64,000 nucleotides of DNA from Tenebrio molitor. Taxonomy: Eukaryota; Arthropoda; Insecta; Coleoptera; Tenebrionidae. Positions within the stretch are counted from its first letter, which is position 1. Each line of letters starts with the position of its first letter. Positions 13,550 to 25,501 of this stretch are shown in pieces. The position numbers were made by a program, and so were the translations under genes. Under the pieces are notes generated by a model. The model did not search any database. It was not told the origin of the DNA and saw nothing but the letters and a program-made list of their open reading frames with translations. Where the stretch lies: positions 10,664,001 to 10,728,000 of the forward strand of contig NC_091051.1 in the NCBI RefSeq assembly GCF_963966145.1, read 5' to 3'.

Positions 13550-13836
13550 TACCAACACTGTATAATCAGCATTGAAAAAGTAGGTAGAGTAGGTGTTTAT
13601 TACATTCTACTGCAACAAATACAATTTTAATCAGAATTCTTTTAGTAAATGTTATGATTTGCACCAAACTTTATTTTAGTTGACGAAGAAATAATTAGTA
13701 CCAATGAAACTCTACTTATTTGGCAAAAATGTTACCACAACAATGTATTCTGACGACTGTAAATACTTTTGTATGGAAACAGGAATCAAATATTTATTTT
13801 TTTATTTAATAATAATAGAAAAATAATGGGAAATGG

Positions 13837-14250
13837 GTGTTTTTCATTACTTCGATGTTAACTACTGCGATGAAATACACAAAACTGAAACTGGAGATTT
13901 ACAAAATGACGAAAGACCCTTTTCAGTACACACAGACCTCAGGAAAACAGTCGAACCGAAGCAGTATTAAGATGTTAAGTATGAGCAATTTCTTTTTGCA
14001 AACAAATCACAATGACAACTTGCTGTTGGGTCCCCTTTCATGCTTAAAGATTGCTCGTAATTGTATGGTGTGATTATTGTGAAATAATTACCTTGAAGTT
14101 TTTATAATAGAGATATATTATAACTTTACCTCCACTCTTAACCCAATTCTGTACAATGTAATGCCCGACAGAATGTGGAATGCATATAAGGAAGAGCATT
14201 TGCGACGACACGTAAACTAGAACATAAGAGGAACTCAACGTTTCGACATA
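13837..14250 (+). pseudogene. Partial CapaR pseudogene (exons 4-5)
   Basis: This aligns collinearly with the end of the capa receptor: exon 4 from 'VFFIIPML' through 'RSVIRMLS', the following intron, and exon 5 through 'NPILYNV'. It carries frameshifts, in-frame stops and small deletions, so it cannot encode a receptor. The upstream exons are absent. It sits 3' of AKR copy 2 exactly as the real receptor end sits 3' of AKR copy 1, so one segmental duplication carried both. The 3' part is cut by a TIR-like end at 14251. Confidence 0.9.
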
Positions 14251-14285
14251 CAGTCGCGGACAGAAAAAAGTAGGACAATGTTTCT
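14251..14285. mobile_element. Single end of a mariner-type MITE
   Basis: The sequence cagtcgcggacagaaaaaag matches the terminal repeat of the complete element at 28295-28470 and is preceded by TA. I found no second end nearby, so this is a truncated copy. Confidence 0.55.
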
Positions 14286-14590
14286 TCTAGAGTTTTAAAT
14301 TAATGATTTATGTTGTTAAATCTGTTCTACAATTTTGATATGAAAATTGTAAGATTATTATACTCGTATGTATATTATAGATATGCTTATGAAGAAATGG
14401 ATAATAAGTAAAAAAAAAAATGTGTGTACTGTTCAATTTATTCAGAGAGTTCCATTCTTTCATTTTATTTAAAACAGTGCGAATTACAGCAAGTTTCAAA
14501 AAATTTGATTGGATATGTATTTATTACAATTTATTTATTGAAGCTCCAAAATAACATTTATAAAGATCTAGACCAGATATTTGGCATTAT

Positions 14591-16563
14591 CTATCCCTTA
14601 ATAGGAAAATCTGGATGTTGCTGAACCCTAAAATATAGAAGAAATTAATAAAAACGCAACATCTGTGTTAATAGAAAAACCTCACCCCTTAAACATTTTA
14701 AAATCAGAAATTCTCCCTTTCTCTCCACGGTCTAGATTTAGCAAATCCTTAAAATCTGCATCGTCGAGGGCGAAATCAAACACGTTGATATTTTCTCGGA
14801 GACGCTTTGGAGTGACACTTTTTGGAACTGGAGCAATACCTTTTTGGATAAGAAATCGAAGTACTATTTGTGCTGGTGTTTTTGAATGCTTTTTGGCAAT
14901 TTTGGCAACAACTGGATCGGCAAGTATATCGGGTAATTCTTTCGGCCTGTTAAAATTCAAAGAGATAAATAGTTTTTAATTGTTAATAGCAATCCACTTA
15001 CTCTTGTCCCAATGATTTCAAAAAATTGTTGTAACCAGGTGATCCTAATGGACAATAAGCCACAACAGTTATGCCGTTTTTCTTACAGAAGTCAACAAGA
15101 GCAGGCTGTTGCAAGTAGACATGAAGTTCAACTTGTAAATTTGCTGGTTTGATTCTGGCAGATTTTAAAACGGTTTGTATTTGCGCCATTGTATAATTGG
15201 ACAAACCTATTGTCTTTGTGCGACCAGCGTCGACTTGCTCTTCCATTTTCTGAAAGAAATTTTTCCTCTCAGTCAACAACGAAAAATATACCAGAACTCT
15301 CTCTACCATTACCTTCCAAATAGCGGCGTGATCCGTTTTACCTTCGGTTTCCATCTCCCCCTTTTCATTTATTTTTAGTTTTTCAGTTTCTTCGTGATAT
15401 TTAAATCCAATTGGAAAGTGAATCAAATATAAGTCAACATAATCAAGTTGTAAGTTTTTTAGCGATTTCTTCATAAAAGGTTCTACTCTATCAGGATGTA
15501 CAGCGTGCAATGGAAGTTTTGTCGTAATGAACACATCTTCTCTTTTCAGTTTTCCAGATGCAAACCATTCTTTTAAAACTTTACCAATGATTTTTTCATT
15601 TTCGTATCTATAAGCAGTGTCTATGTGACGATAACCAGCCTCGAGAGCTGCGTTTACAGCCGCTGCGGTTTCAGTCTCATCTTTACACTAAAAGTAGACA
15701 AGCAATTAAAAAGTACAATATATTGCATAGTTGAAATATACGTATGTACCTATAAAGATTGTATGTAAATTATCTAAGTACTTTTTATAGAAAACATTAT
15801 GTTTAAGATTAAAATTTTGTGACTTCCTAGCCAATAAAGAGGACACTGTTACAATTTACTTATACATTTTCCCTGAATTATTTTCAATAATAATATAAAA
15901 TTTCTATGAAAATAAATTGTTCATTTACATCAATTTAATAGTATATTAAAGAGTTTTATAAGGGTTGATTTGGCGCACGAGTCCCAGGTATAAAAAACGA
16001 CCCGTAGGGGAGTTTTCTATGGGACGAGTGCCGAGTCCTTTCTTAACATGTCTTAAATAATTTGTTGTGAAGGTTTGAAGAAAAAATAGTATATGTTATT
16101 CGGAGCAAAAATGGTTTTATATGCTTTGGCTGGTTTGTCTGCCTCACTGCGTTCGGCAGCCAATCTACCAGCCGCAGCACATAAAACTTCATTTTTGCTC
16201 CTCATAACATAATATACTATTTGCTCCGAATAACATATACTATTTTTTCTTCAAACCTTCATCACAAATTATTTAAGACATGTTAAGAAACTAGGTAGGA
16301 ATTTCAGATGATTTAGCTAGTTTACTTTACTGCCGCTCAATAAGCGGAGATAATAACTTTATCTGCCGCTCGTCAGCTCGTTAGATGCCATGACAATGAA
16401 GTGACACTTTAGCATTATCAATGCAGCAGGATAATGTCATAATTTACGAACGTTTGAAGAAAAAAAAATTTAATAAGTGTTCAAGACTTACTTGCCAAGT
16501 ACCAAGACCAAGAGCGGGCATCTTCAAACCACCGGGTAAATCAAGGAATATATTAGCCGCCAT
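14591..16563 (-). CDS. Aldo-keto reductase, array copy 2
   Basis: Exons 16563-16492, 15687-15313, 15249-15002, 14946-14686 and 14627-14591 encode an intact 330-residue AKR with the same exon lengths and phases as copy 1, its closest relative in the window. The catalytic set (DTAYRYENE, TTKLP, LIHFP) is retained, as is the coenzyme motif, here 'VPKSVTPKR'. Exon 2 begins with Cys-Lys rather than Ser-Lys. The last residues are 'HPDFPIKG'. Intron 1 holds a long fold-back repeat (16038-16290). Copy 1 and copy 2 are the pair formed together with the GPCR pseudogene. Substrate unknown. Confidence 0.93.
16038..16290. repeat. Fold-back (palindromic) repeat in AKR copy 2 intron 1
   Basis: The outer arms, beginning tttcttaacatgtcttaaat on the left, are inverted copies of about 75-90 nt. 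A second inverted pair inside carries ggagcaaaaat and gcacataaaac. No open frame; probably a non-autonomous transposon with an internally repeated arm. Confidence 0.75.
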
Positions 16564-16636
16564 TTCACGAACTCACTAGCGTCAACCTTTTAGCTTGTAA
16601 TAAAAAATATTAAATACACAAAATTATGTATCCTGC

Positions 16637-16643
16637 TTTTATG
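16637..16643 (-). promoter_or_regulatory. TATA-like box of AKR copy 2
   Basis: Reads cataaaa on the minus strand, about 74 nt upstream of the start codon and in the same sequence context as in copy 1. Confidence 0.5.
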
Positions 16644-16649
16644 CTCAAA

Positions 16650-18714
16650 CAATATTTTAAAAATAGTTGTTATCTTTTCTACGGACTCTCTTTGATCTCA
16701 AAATGGTGAATTGTGCAACATTACACAATAAGTTATCTTGAGAGTACTCACGATCTGATTTTAAATGACGCTGCAGATTTTGTTAAGATTATTTTTAACA
16801 TACAGAGAATAAACAATATACAAATTCAGTCGTAGGTATAATAATACTCACCTATCACAGTTTTGAATAATTTCCAAGCAAATATGTATATAATTTTATT
16901 TCTTCTATTTCTGTTAACGAGGTTGGTTAATACTTAGCTTTTTATGTTTCTGTCGATAATTTTCCAGAGAATGTAAAGCACTCTCGAGTATCTTCATCTG
17001 TAGTCTTATCAGTGTTATCAGTGCTATCATGTACGGTTAAGTACAAAAAAAATACCTAAATAAGCAGAATTTATATACCTTATATACCTACATGTATTTT
17101 CCATTAACTACATACAGGGTTATTTACGAGGGACTTCCGATGAAAATTTCGTTATATGCAACCGAAACTTTTTTCATAATGTACACTTGATTTCAAAAAA
17201 ATAGCGTACACCTAATATTTCCTCATGTAATGTTAGTTTTGTTTCCATGGTTATGAACGTTATTTTTTGGGTGGTAAATTTCAAAACTCAAAATTATTTT
17301 GTCATTTCTACTACACAGAACGTTTACCTATGTACGATTGCTCTAATTTTGTTTATTCATGTCGGATTTTTGGAATATCTGAGTTGTCAAAATGACAAAA
17401 ATCGAAAGTGGGGTTACGATTCCTAAAGGTTTATTTACACTTTACTTGAATGTCAAGAAAGTGACGGCCAAAATTTTTTGGCCGCCATAGTATCAGATAC
17501 GAGCGAATAATTCATCCAAAATGTTTGCAAAAATTTTACGCGAATTTAGTGTTGCAAATTGTATGAGAATTGTAGTTTATTTAATAACCTTAAAGGCTCC
17601 AAATCGCTTAAAATCTTTAAAATTACCTTGACGTTTCGTTTTGACAAGTTGTGACACTTTTCAAAACCCGCTCACACAGGAGAAATTTCTCAAATTCTGA
17701 CTTATAAAGAACTGCTGTTGTGGCTATACTTTGTTCTTGATCAATCATAAATATTAATTGCCTCAAACAAGTTGTCGAGAAAAAGATTTTTTTTGTTTCA
17801 TCCTGACTAGATTTCGTCAATTGACAATGAAGTGGGTGCGACACGGATCTCCACTGAGGACGACGCGGACAGCTTGTGGGTCGGATTTAAAGGGTAATTT
17901 AATTTTTGTTTATTTTTAAATTTATTCCAAATTGAATCACATCCGAAGAATTTTCCAATTGAGTTTTAAGCTGTTTGTGTTTTGCAGGTATTTTTAAAAT
18001 ATCATACAAAAATACTTAATATTATCAATATGTATACTTTTAAATTATACAAAACATATACTTAATGGAAAAAAGGAGATAAAAAAAGTAGATAAACGAA
18101 CTGTAATCATGAAAGTTGAATCTGTTGAAGTGTATCGCCTTTCTCCGCATTGAAAAAAATATGTATTTGTTTATTTTACTGTTACATGAACTAAAATCCA
18201 TCTTCTGCCTGAAAAAATGATGGTTTCTACTTTTTATAATATTTATTTGTTGATTTCAATCTTCCAGGTTATCTTTTTGTGTACATTGATTTTGATTCTC
18301 ATGTGGTCTTATTTTTAAAAGTTCAGTCGTAATGAGATTAAAAAGGCCGTGTTTCATTTAAATTAGAATTCATCTCATTTTGTTTGGAAGGTGCAAAAAG
18401 AGTAGCTTTATATAACACAAAGCTAGTTTGTCGATATTTTTTTTAAACAATGTAAGCTTTCTGTGTATTTTTTGTTGTTCATTGTTGCTGTTGTCAAAAA
18501 ACAAATTCCAAATTACTGCTTTATTTCAAAATTTCACGAAAAATATGAACAACTAGGTACATAGTATTTATGTAGTTAGAGATCTGTTTTCCATTCCATC
18601 TATATATTTAATAACATCAAGGAGTTTATACGCTTAATAAAATAAAACGTGGGATTATATTTTCAGAAATTTATTCTTTACATAGAGTTAACAATGATTT
18701 CTACTGCATTTATA
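16650..18714. other. Spacer between AKR copies 2 and 3
   Basis: No gene or clear RNA is recognised. The first 150 nt resemble the upstream flank of copy 1. A sequence starting cagggttatttacgagggac near 17114 looks like a transposon end, but I could not find its partner. Short open frames (for example 17623-17844) have no recognisable motif. Confidence 0.5.
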
Positions 18715-20286
18715 TTAAACAGTCTGAAATGGATAGTCTTGATGTTTTTCGATTCTAAAAAAAATAATAAAAAGAAAATACGTATAATGCATATTGTAAG
18801 AACATTTTACCCATCAAACAATTTCCAATCACAGACCCTTGCTCTCTCGCCTACGTCTAAACTTCTCAATTCCTTCAAATCCTTATCATCAAGTGTAAAA
18901 TCAAATACATTAATATTTTCCTGAACACGTTTAGGAGTCGCGCTTTTTGGAATTGCTGCAACTCCTCGCTGAATAAGAAATCGAAGTGCGATTTGTGCTG
19001 AAGTTTTTGAGTGTTTCTTAGCAATTTTACTGATAACAGGATCGGCAAGTATATCGGGCAGTTTTGTTTCTCTGTAGCAGTTAAAACAAATAATTTTTAT
19101 TTAGTTGTAAATCATAAAATACCTACGGTTTTCCTATTCTTTTCAAAAATTTATTGAAGCCACGGGAGCATAATGGGGAATAAGCCACCACAGCTATACC
19201 GTTTTTGTGACAAAAATCAACGAGTGCATTCTGCTGTAAAAAGACGTGAATTTCGATTTGTAGGGTTGATGGTTTAATTCTAGCAGATTTTAAAACCGTT
19301 TCTATTTGGGAGATGTTATAGTTGGATAATCCAATTGTTTTTGCTCGGCCAGCATCCACTTGCTCTTCCATTTTCTAAAATAAAATGAATATTTAAATAA
19401 TTCCCCGATCTTAGTGAAATAACTTTATCAGCTCAATAATTGTTCAGACAATAACTAAAAATGTAAACCTTGGAAAATTGAAAGTTTTGTAACATACATG
19501 AAATATTTCATATATTTAGCGTAAATATTATCTTGTTATCTATATGAACCCAACAGTTGAAATTAATTTCCAAAAGCATCATATTCAAATTTTCTTGTTA
19601 CCTTCCAAACAGCAGCTTGGTCAGTTTTACCCTCAAATACAGGTTCTTTTTTCTCGTTTACTTTCTGTTTTCTTGTACTTTCATCAAATTTTGTTCCAGC
19701 GGGAAAATGTACTAAGTACAAGTCCACGTAATCTAGTTGTAAATTTTCTAACGATGTTTTCATAAAAAATTCAACTCGGTCTGGATGTACACCGTACATT
19801 GGAAGTTTCGTGGTAATGAACAGATCTTCTCTTTTGAGTTTACCAGACGCAAACCATTGTTTTAAAACCTTCCCAATATTTTTTTCATTTTGGTATACGT
19901 GGGCAGTATCTATATGACGATAACCAGCTTCAAAGGCAGCATTTAAAGAAGTTGTGACGTCAGCTTCACTGATCGCCTGAAAGTAGCAAATGAAATAACA
20001 TAAGTTTTGAGGATTTCAGGTTTATCCATTAAAAAGTATAGTAAATACTCTGCAAATTTTTGTATTATAAAACAAAAATGTTTATGTAATTATGTTATTA
20101 AATTAAAATGTCGTGTAATTTCACACTCTGCAAATAGTAATATAACTTTAAAACTGACAAACGGCCAACGGAATTTTTAATAATTCAAGTAATTTTTGTA
20201 TGTTCGAGACTTACATCAAAAGTACCGAGACCCAGAGCAGGCATCTTCACGCCTCCAGGTAAATTTAAAAATGTCTTTGCTGCCAT
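18715..20286 (-). CDS. Aldo-keto reductase, array copy 3
   Basis: Exons 20286-20215, 19976-19602, 19374-19127, 19071-18811 and 18754-18715 encode an intact 331-residue AKR. The last exon is 40 nt rather than 37, giving the C-terminus 'HQDYPFQTV', a feature shared only with copy 4. Catalytic residues are kept within 'HIDTAHVYQNEK', 'FITTKLP' and 'LYLVHFP', and the coenzyme motif is 'IPKSATPKR'. Exon 2 starts 'AISEADV', more divergent than its sisters, and the loop 'AGTKFDESTRKQK' is also distinct, so substrate preference may differ. Confidence 0.92.
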
Positions 20287-20369
20287 TTGGTAGATGCCTT
20301 GAGGAAAAAGTTTGTCACAGTCAAATGAGTTCTTAAACTTCAGTGTTTCACTTTTCACACTTATCCAGT

Positions 20370-20378
20370 ATTTATAAA
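20370..20378 (-). promoter_or_regulatory. TATA box of AKR copy 3
   Basis: Minus-strand ttataaata about 85 nt upstream of the start codon; a stronger match than in copies 1 and 2. Confidence 0.6.
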
Positions 20379-20688
20379 GATTTATCTCACGATTATTCTG
20401 CGCAAACTCCGTTATTTCTGTGTTATGCAATGTGACAAATTATTTTAGAGCATTTGTACATTGTTATCTGATTGAAATATAACACTGCATGTTTTGTGTT
20501 ACCTACTTATTTTTTGGTCCATATTAAATTACCCAAAATAGAATTGGGAAATGTAATAATAAAATTCGTAGATGTTCATGTATTTCTTTTTATGTGCACT
20601 CGTAAATAAATAAATAGCTTACTAAAACAGTAGGCACTCGAATTTTTTTTTTTACAAATTCAGATAAACTCTGACATTAATAGCTATT

Positions 20689-20812
20689 TATGCACCAAGG
20701 GCGTTACAACGATGATTACGCCCGAAGAACGATGAATCCTACTCGAGGGCTTTATCCCGAGAGATGGATATCGTTCGATGGGCGTAATCATTCGGTGACG
20801 CCGTGGTGCATA
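20689..20812. repeat. 124-bp near-perfect palindrome
   Basis: The sequence reads tgcaccaagggcgt at the left and its diverged complement acgccgtggtgca at the right. Inner arms carry the motif attacgccc and its complement gggcgtaat. The whole would fold into one long hairpin. Confidence 0.85.
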
Positions 20813-20894
20813 CAAGATTTTATTTTTCACTACGTGTTCTTTAAAAAAAAAATGGCATCTTTGCAATTATGAATTGATGAGGGCGTTATGAATT

Positions 20895-20960
20895 CATTAC
20901 GCCCACTTATTCTTATTACGCCCACTTATTCTTATTACGCCCGCTTATTCTTATTATGCC
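20895..20960. repeat. Short tandem array of attacgccc motif
   Basis: About three copies of a 19-nt unit, ttattcttattacgcccac, lie 80 nt beyond the palindrome at 20689-20812 and share its attacgccc core. The last unit has drifted to attatgccc. Together these look like a transposon end with subterminal repeats. Confidence 0.75.
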
Positions 20961-21264
20961 CTGTATTATGCCCCGGTTGATATGGACATGTTTACGTATT
21001 TCGTATCCTAGGAGTTATCAGGCAATTATACTAAAGTGAAAAATAAAATAATTTTGCAAAACAAACAAACCATAATAAGTACTTGTACATGTATTTGTTA
21101 TCTTTTCAAGCACACTTCTTCATCTCTTATCAAATTTTGCAACATTACGCAATTAATTATCATGAGAGTACTTATAATCTGACTGCAAATGACGATGCAG
21201 AAATTGACATTATTATTCTTTGTGGTCAACAATTTTTACATAATTATTGTAATAACCCAAGTAT

Positions 21265-21407
21265 CGCCAGTCTTCCGCCAAAATTCGAATATTTGAAAAT
21301 TCAAACAAAACCCGCGAAATTGAACAAAGTGGCCATGTCGTGATCGTCCTCGAAGCGGTAAAGACCCCTACGTTATGTGTTTTTGACAAAATGGCGGAAG
21401 ACTAGCT
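21265..21407. mobile_element. About 143-bp MITE
   Basis: Inverted repeats of about 20 nt contain agtcttccgccaaaa (left) and the complement (right). Boundaries are approximate. Confidence 0.55.
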
Positions 21408-22150
21408 CAGGATGCAAATGGCGGACCTGCGGGGTGGACAAACTTCGAAATAAAAATGCATAAATCGGTGGGAGGACGCCTGTATTTATTTTACGAATAC
21501 ATGAATAATTCTCGTTTTCATCTACAGTGTTATTTGATATAAAACCCGATCACATTATAAATTAAACAATTCAGCGGTGCGACTTTACATGACACAACAA
21601 GAAAAATACATAACAATACAATAAATTTGTCTACCGACCTTTGGAGGAGGGTAGAAAGAAATAGTTCCCTTGCTTTTTGTTTGTTTTTGTCGGAACGAAA
21701 CTATACAACAAATCAAATAACAACAGCTGCTCAGCACCTAAACTCGCAATACAAGAACAAAACGGCACCGTGATACAAATGATAATTATGCTATTACGAA
21801 TAGACACTGTAAATAGGATGAGTAAAACCCCCAAAAATCATCCACAAACGATGGCGCACCATTATCCTTTCAATCGGTACAGTTACACAACAAGTTACAT
21901 CAAATTGCGCAACAAGGCTCAAGATTACAAGGATAAACAAGTTAATTCCCTAACTGTGGTATTACGCTCCTCGGACTCTCAGCTTTTCGTACAAACACAT
22001 GTTTCCCGATCGCGGAGTTAAACTAGTTCTCGCCCCCCAGTCTCCTAATTTCTACCCTAGTAACCTCGTCAAAGTTCCTGCGACACCTAGCTCGTTCGAT
22101 TTGGGTGCAGTGTCCAAGACTTGTGTCCTCCGAATCCCCACTGCGAGGGT

Positions 22151-22440
22151 ATAGTCTTTCTAACTCAGGTTGAGCCAAAAATAAAAATAAACTGCGCACC
22201 CTCATTACCGCAAGTGCCACCTCCTCTTAGCTTTACAATGAAGATGAATTTATGGTTTAAATGACAGATGTTTTTCTTGCTCTTTCTCGATGGTTTCCAG
22301 GTACACCGGGCCCAACAGGCCAGGCTTCTTTTCAGTATAAATCCATCTTTATTTAAAAGTTAAGAGGATGGTGGCACTTGCGGTAATGAGGGTACGCAGT
22401 TTATTTTTATTGCTGGCTCAACGTGAGTTAGAAAGACTAT
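22151..22440. repeat. 290-bp fold-back repeat with ~80-nt arms
   Basis: The left arm (22151-22232) and right arm (about 22360-22440) are near-perfect complements, starting atagtctttctaactca. The spacer between is about 130 nt. No coding content. Confidence 0.85.
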
Positions 22441-22945
22441 AACAAATGAAGAGAGAGAGGCCTTCCACCAAGGGCGTTCGAGAAACTCTGCGGCCAAGAT
22501 CACACTTCATGGAACTGCCCCCGAACTACATTCCTAACTTCGACCAAACACGTGCCTCGGTTTTCCTTGTGGCAAATGGATGGCCGTTCCCGAAATGGAC
22601 GCCCATTTCCCCTAGGTAAATCGTTGACGCTATATGGTCTGTTAACCGTTCCTATATACCTTCCTAGCCTTAACCGGAAAATGGACTCGCCCAAAGGATT
22701 TTTAACTACCTGATAAATTACTGCGACGGCGACGTTCCCTCAAGAATTTACCCACTCTCAATTCCTACTTCTCCCGAGCTTATCGGAATAACAAAACGAA
22801 ATAACATACCCGCCAGACACTACTTGTTGTCGGTAAGGTCATATTACCTGAATTCCCACGCGCAAAACGTCGGCGACACACGAGGTTCGCACCTGTAGCG
22901 ACCCATCTGCGATTGGTAAATCTTTACGCAGCACGGCTCTGATTA

Positions 22946-23170
22946 CATTAGGTGCTTTCCTTTTGCACCAAAACTCAGATATTTTTGGTTCACTTATGTA
23001 CGCGTTCCTTTTGCTTTTGGCTATTGGCTCAGACAAATAAAGTGAGATTTTTACTTCACCCCTTCCCGATGCTGCACCACCTCGACAGCAGATGCAGATA
23101 ACTGAGAATTAACTCACTTTGTGACATCGGTGGTGGGGGAAAAATATTGGGAAAAAGTAAAGCGAGCCAT
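22946..23170. repeat. Dispersed repeat, copy A
   Basis: It starts ggtgctttccttttgca and includes gcaccacctcgacagcagat and catcggtggtggg. It is clearly related to 53765-53961, where it is inserted inside another element. Confidence 0.75.
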
Positions 23171-23264
23171 CGCGTAGTTTTAGGTTATGTTTTGTATAAA
23201 GTGTTTGGCACAAATATAATTATAAAAAAATTGGGAAGGAGCCGAGTCGAAGACCCGGCCTAGT

Positions 23265-24018
23265 AACTTACCCGACATCAATTTAAACCAATCTGAATTG
23301 ACCCGAGATACCTACCTTGTCCGTGTTAACCCACATAAGTCGTTTTCTAATTCTCGCAAATAGTAAATATCATTTCCAACATAAAACACATGCCCTTTCA
23401 ACTGGTAATGTCAAATTTCCATGTCACCTCATTATTTTTTCGAGCAACCCCCACCCTCTTCCACCCCTCGTAGTCGAATTGACACCAAACTCTATTCGGT
23501 GGTCACTATTACAGAGTTATTTCCAATGGCAAGATCCGAGATTTTTTTGTTAAAAGTTTCAGCAGTTATCGCCGTCGATCTATGAAGACGTAAATTACTT
23601 CATAAGTCCGCCATATTGGAAAAATCCGCAAATGGTAAACATCGTTTCCGACATAAAAACACATGCCCTTTCAAACGGTAAAGTCAAATTTCCATGTTCC
23701 CTTATAATTTTTTCGACCTACCCCCACCCTCTTCCACCCTCCGTGGTCCGATTGACACCAAAAGCTTTTCAACTCGAGAGACCACGGGTAAGTTTGTGTT
23801 GGTGAAATTTGAAAGCAATCGGTCAAAGCGTTTTTGAGTAATCGTGGGAGAACGAAAAGTGGGACAGACAGACGCACAGACAGACGCACAGACAGACATC
23901 ATTCTAAAAACTTCATAAACGTGTTCAGAGGACCTCAAAACGTAAAGATCTGATTAAATTAGCAATTCGAAATTTTGGACCGATCACAATAACTTACCTA
24001 CCTTTGGTCGGGTAAGTT
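23265..24018. mobile_element. 754-bp TIR element with internal diverged duplication
   Basis: Both ends carry the 12-nt inverted repeat aacttacccgac. Inside, two diverged direct copies (about 23344-23500 and 23627-23770) share acatgccctttcaa and ccccaccctcttccaccc. A tandem of gacagacgcaca occupies 23868-23900. No transposase is recognisable. Confidence 0.65.
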
Positions 24019-24127
24019 AAAAATAGCAAGATATACAAGCTGCAGAGAACAAAAAATGGGCGGATCATCACTTATTTTATACCTACCATAGTTTTATAGT
24101 CCATAGATATTTTTCTCTAGTGAGAAT

Positions 24128-24524
24128 CAGTGGCGGCTCGTGAACTCTGGATGAGGTGAGGCCAAGCGTGAGGCGCATATTTTGGAACATTTAACAACGA
24201 CATAATTAAATCAAATTTGGGATTCATGTTTGATGGTTGATCTACCTATGTTACCTTACCAAATTTCAAAAATGTGCACTTAACCAAATCAAAATAACCA
24301 CGGAAAATGACACAAAGGTGACCAGCACAGAATAAATTATGATTCAAACTGTTACTGAATTATATTTGAATTATATGTTTGAAAATATATTAAATTATAA
24401 AATAATTATAATATAAAAACAAATCTGCAAAATACTAATTCTTAAAAATAAATTTTTATTTAAATTCATGCTTAAATGAGGATGAGGCCCGGCCTCAGTT
24501 GCCTCACCTGACAAGCCGCCACTG
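24128..24524. mobile_element. hAT-type MITE with 8-bp target duplication
   Basis: The element begins cagtggcggct and ends with the complement agccgccactg. It is flanked by an exact 8-bp direct repeat, gtgagaat, at 24120-24127 and 24525-24532. An 8-bp duplication and CAG-type TIR are hallmarks of hAT transposons. The 397-bp body is non-coding, so it needed a transposase from elsewhere. Confidence 0.93.
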
Positions 24525-25501
24525 GTGAGAATGGGGAAGCAGAAACATTAAAATCTTTTCTGGACAAAGTCATTTTGAAAATTTTTTGGGTTTCTTAGGT
24601 TAGATCGTTGTAATTAGACCACGTGACATTCTGCCATTCGACATTTAAGCTTAGCGTTCCGCGCCCGCGTTCCTTTTAACCGGTTTCACTCACAAAAGTC
24701 AAACTGATCTGAGCGACTCTCATCTCAGCTCACTGCGTTTGCAAAAGGAAAGCTACTATTCTTACAATACACAAGCAAATGAACTACTCCAGATTCGTAA
24801 CAGCGAAAATCACATTTTCGACTAAAACAATGAAGGCGACCGATTAACCAAACACCACCGTTCACTTCGAGGGCTCAGATGCTCAGATCTCAGAATCGAG
24901 TCTTCGCGTCTTTCGTGTACCAACCGTACGCTATCCAAGGTACCAACAGTACACAATCAAAGACTCGAATAGTTCCTCTTGCGGCAATTTGAATTCAAAC
25001 TGCTTACATTATTCAAAATAAAAATAAAATGTTGGTATATTTACAATCACATTAATTTTTTTCCCAGCCGGACCTAGACCGATTCTAAAATATATACATG
25101 GTATCGGCCCGAGGTTTTGCACATTGATAGCACTGATTTCATAGCCCAGGTTGCCCAAACCTGCTATCGCCCAGTTACCTATACACCCTATAGTACTGTC
25201 GGCTATCATAAAGCTAATTCACTGTACCACACCCGGGGCCATAAATTATTATCAACCTCGCCCTCACTCTCATGCATCTCAAATAGATCCATTCGGTTCC
25301 AGCTGCCAAGCCTCACTTCTTGCTCATGATACTATAATTTGTTGTTGTTATATCATGGTTCTTGCCTCTGCTAAAATCACCCCTGAGTCAAGTCATAATT
25401 AGTGAGTCACATGTTTGGATGGAGGAGGTAGTTTTGCTGTTGTCTTAAAATTCACTTGCAATAGTTTCAAAATTTTATTCATACAGTTAACTACATTTAT
25501 A

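Larger units (their letters stand above)
11330..13836. other. Spacer with four MITEs, no gene
   Basis: No coding sequence is recognised. The spacer between AKR copy 1 and the GPCR pseudogene is largely built of separate TIR elements at 11899-12361, 12496-12773, 12841-13113 and about 13354-13549. Confidence 0.7.
20380..25501. other. 5-kb repeat-rich spacer, no gene
   Basis: This spacer separates AKR copies 3 and 4. It is a patchwork of palindromes and TIR elements listed separately. The part from about 21.4 to 23.3 kb is visibly richer in G and C than the AKR region, but no domain is recognisable in any frame. From 24.6 to 25.5 kb I see nothing definable. Confidence 0.6.

Noticed and set aside
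17114..17460. Transposon end starting cagggttatttacgagg
   Set aside because: Looks like a TIR, but no matching inverted partner was found within the spacer, so it was not called as an element.
20897..20960. Possible CRISPR-like array
   Set aside because: Units are contiguous, short and drifting with no spacers, and the DNA is eukaryotic.
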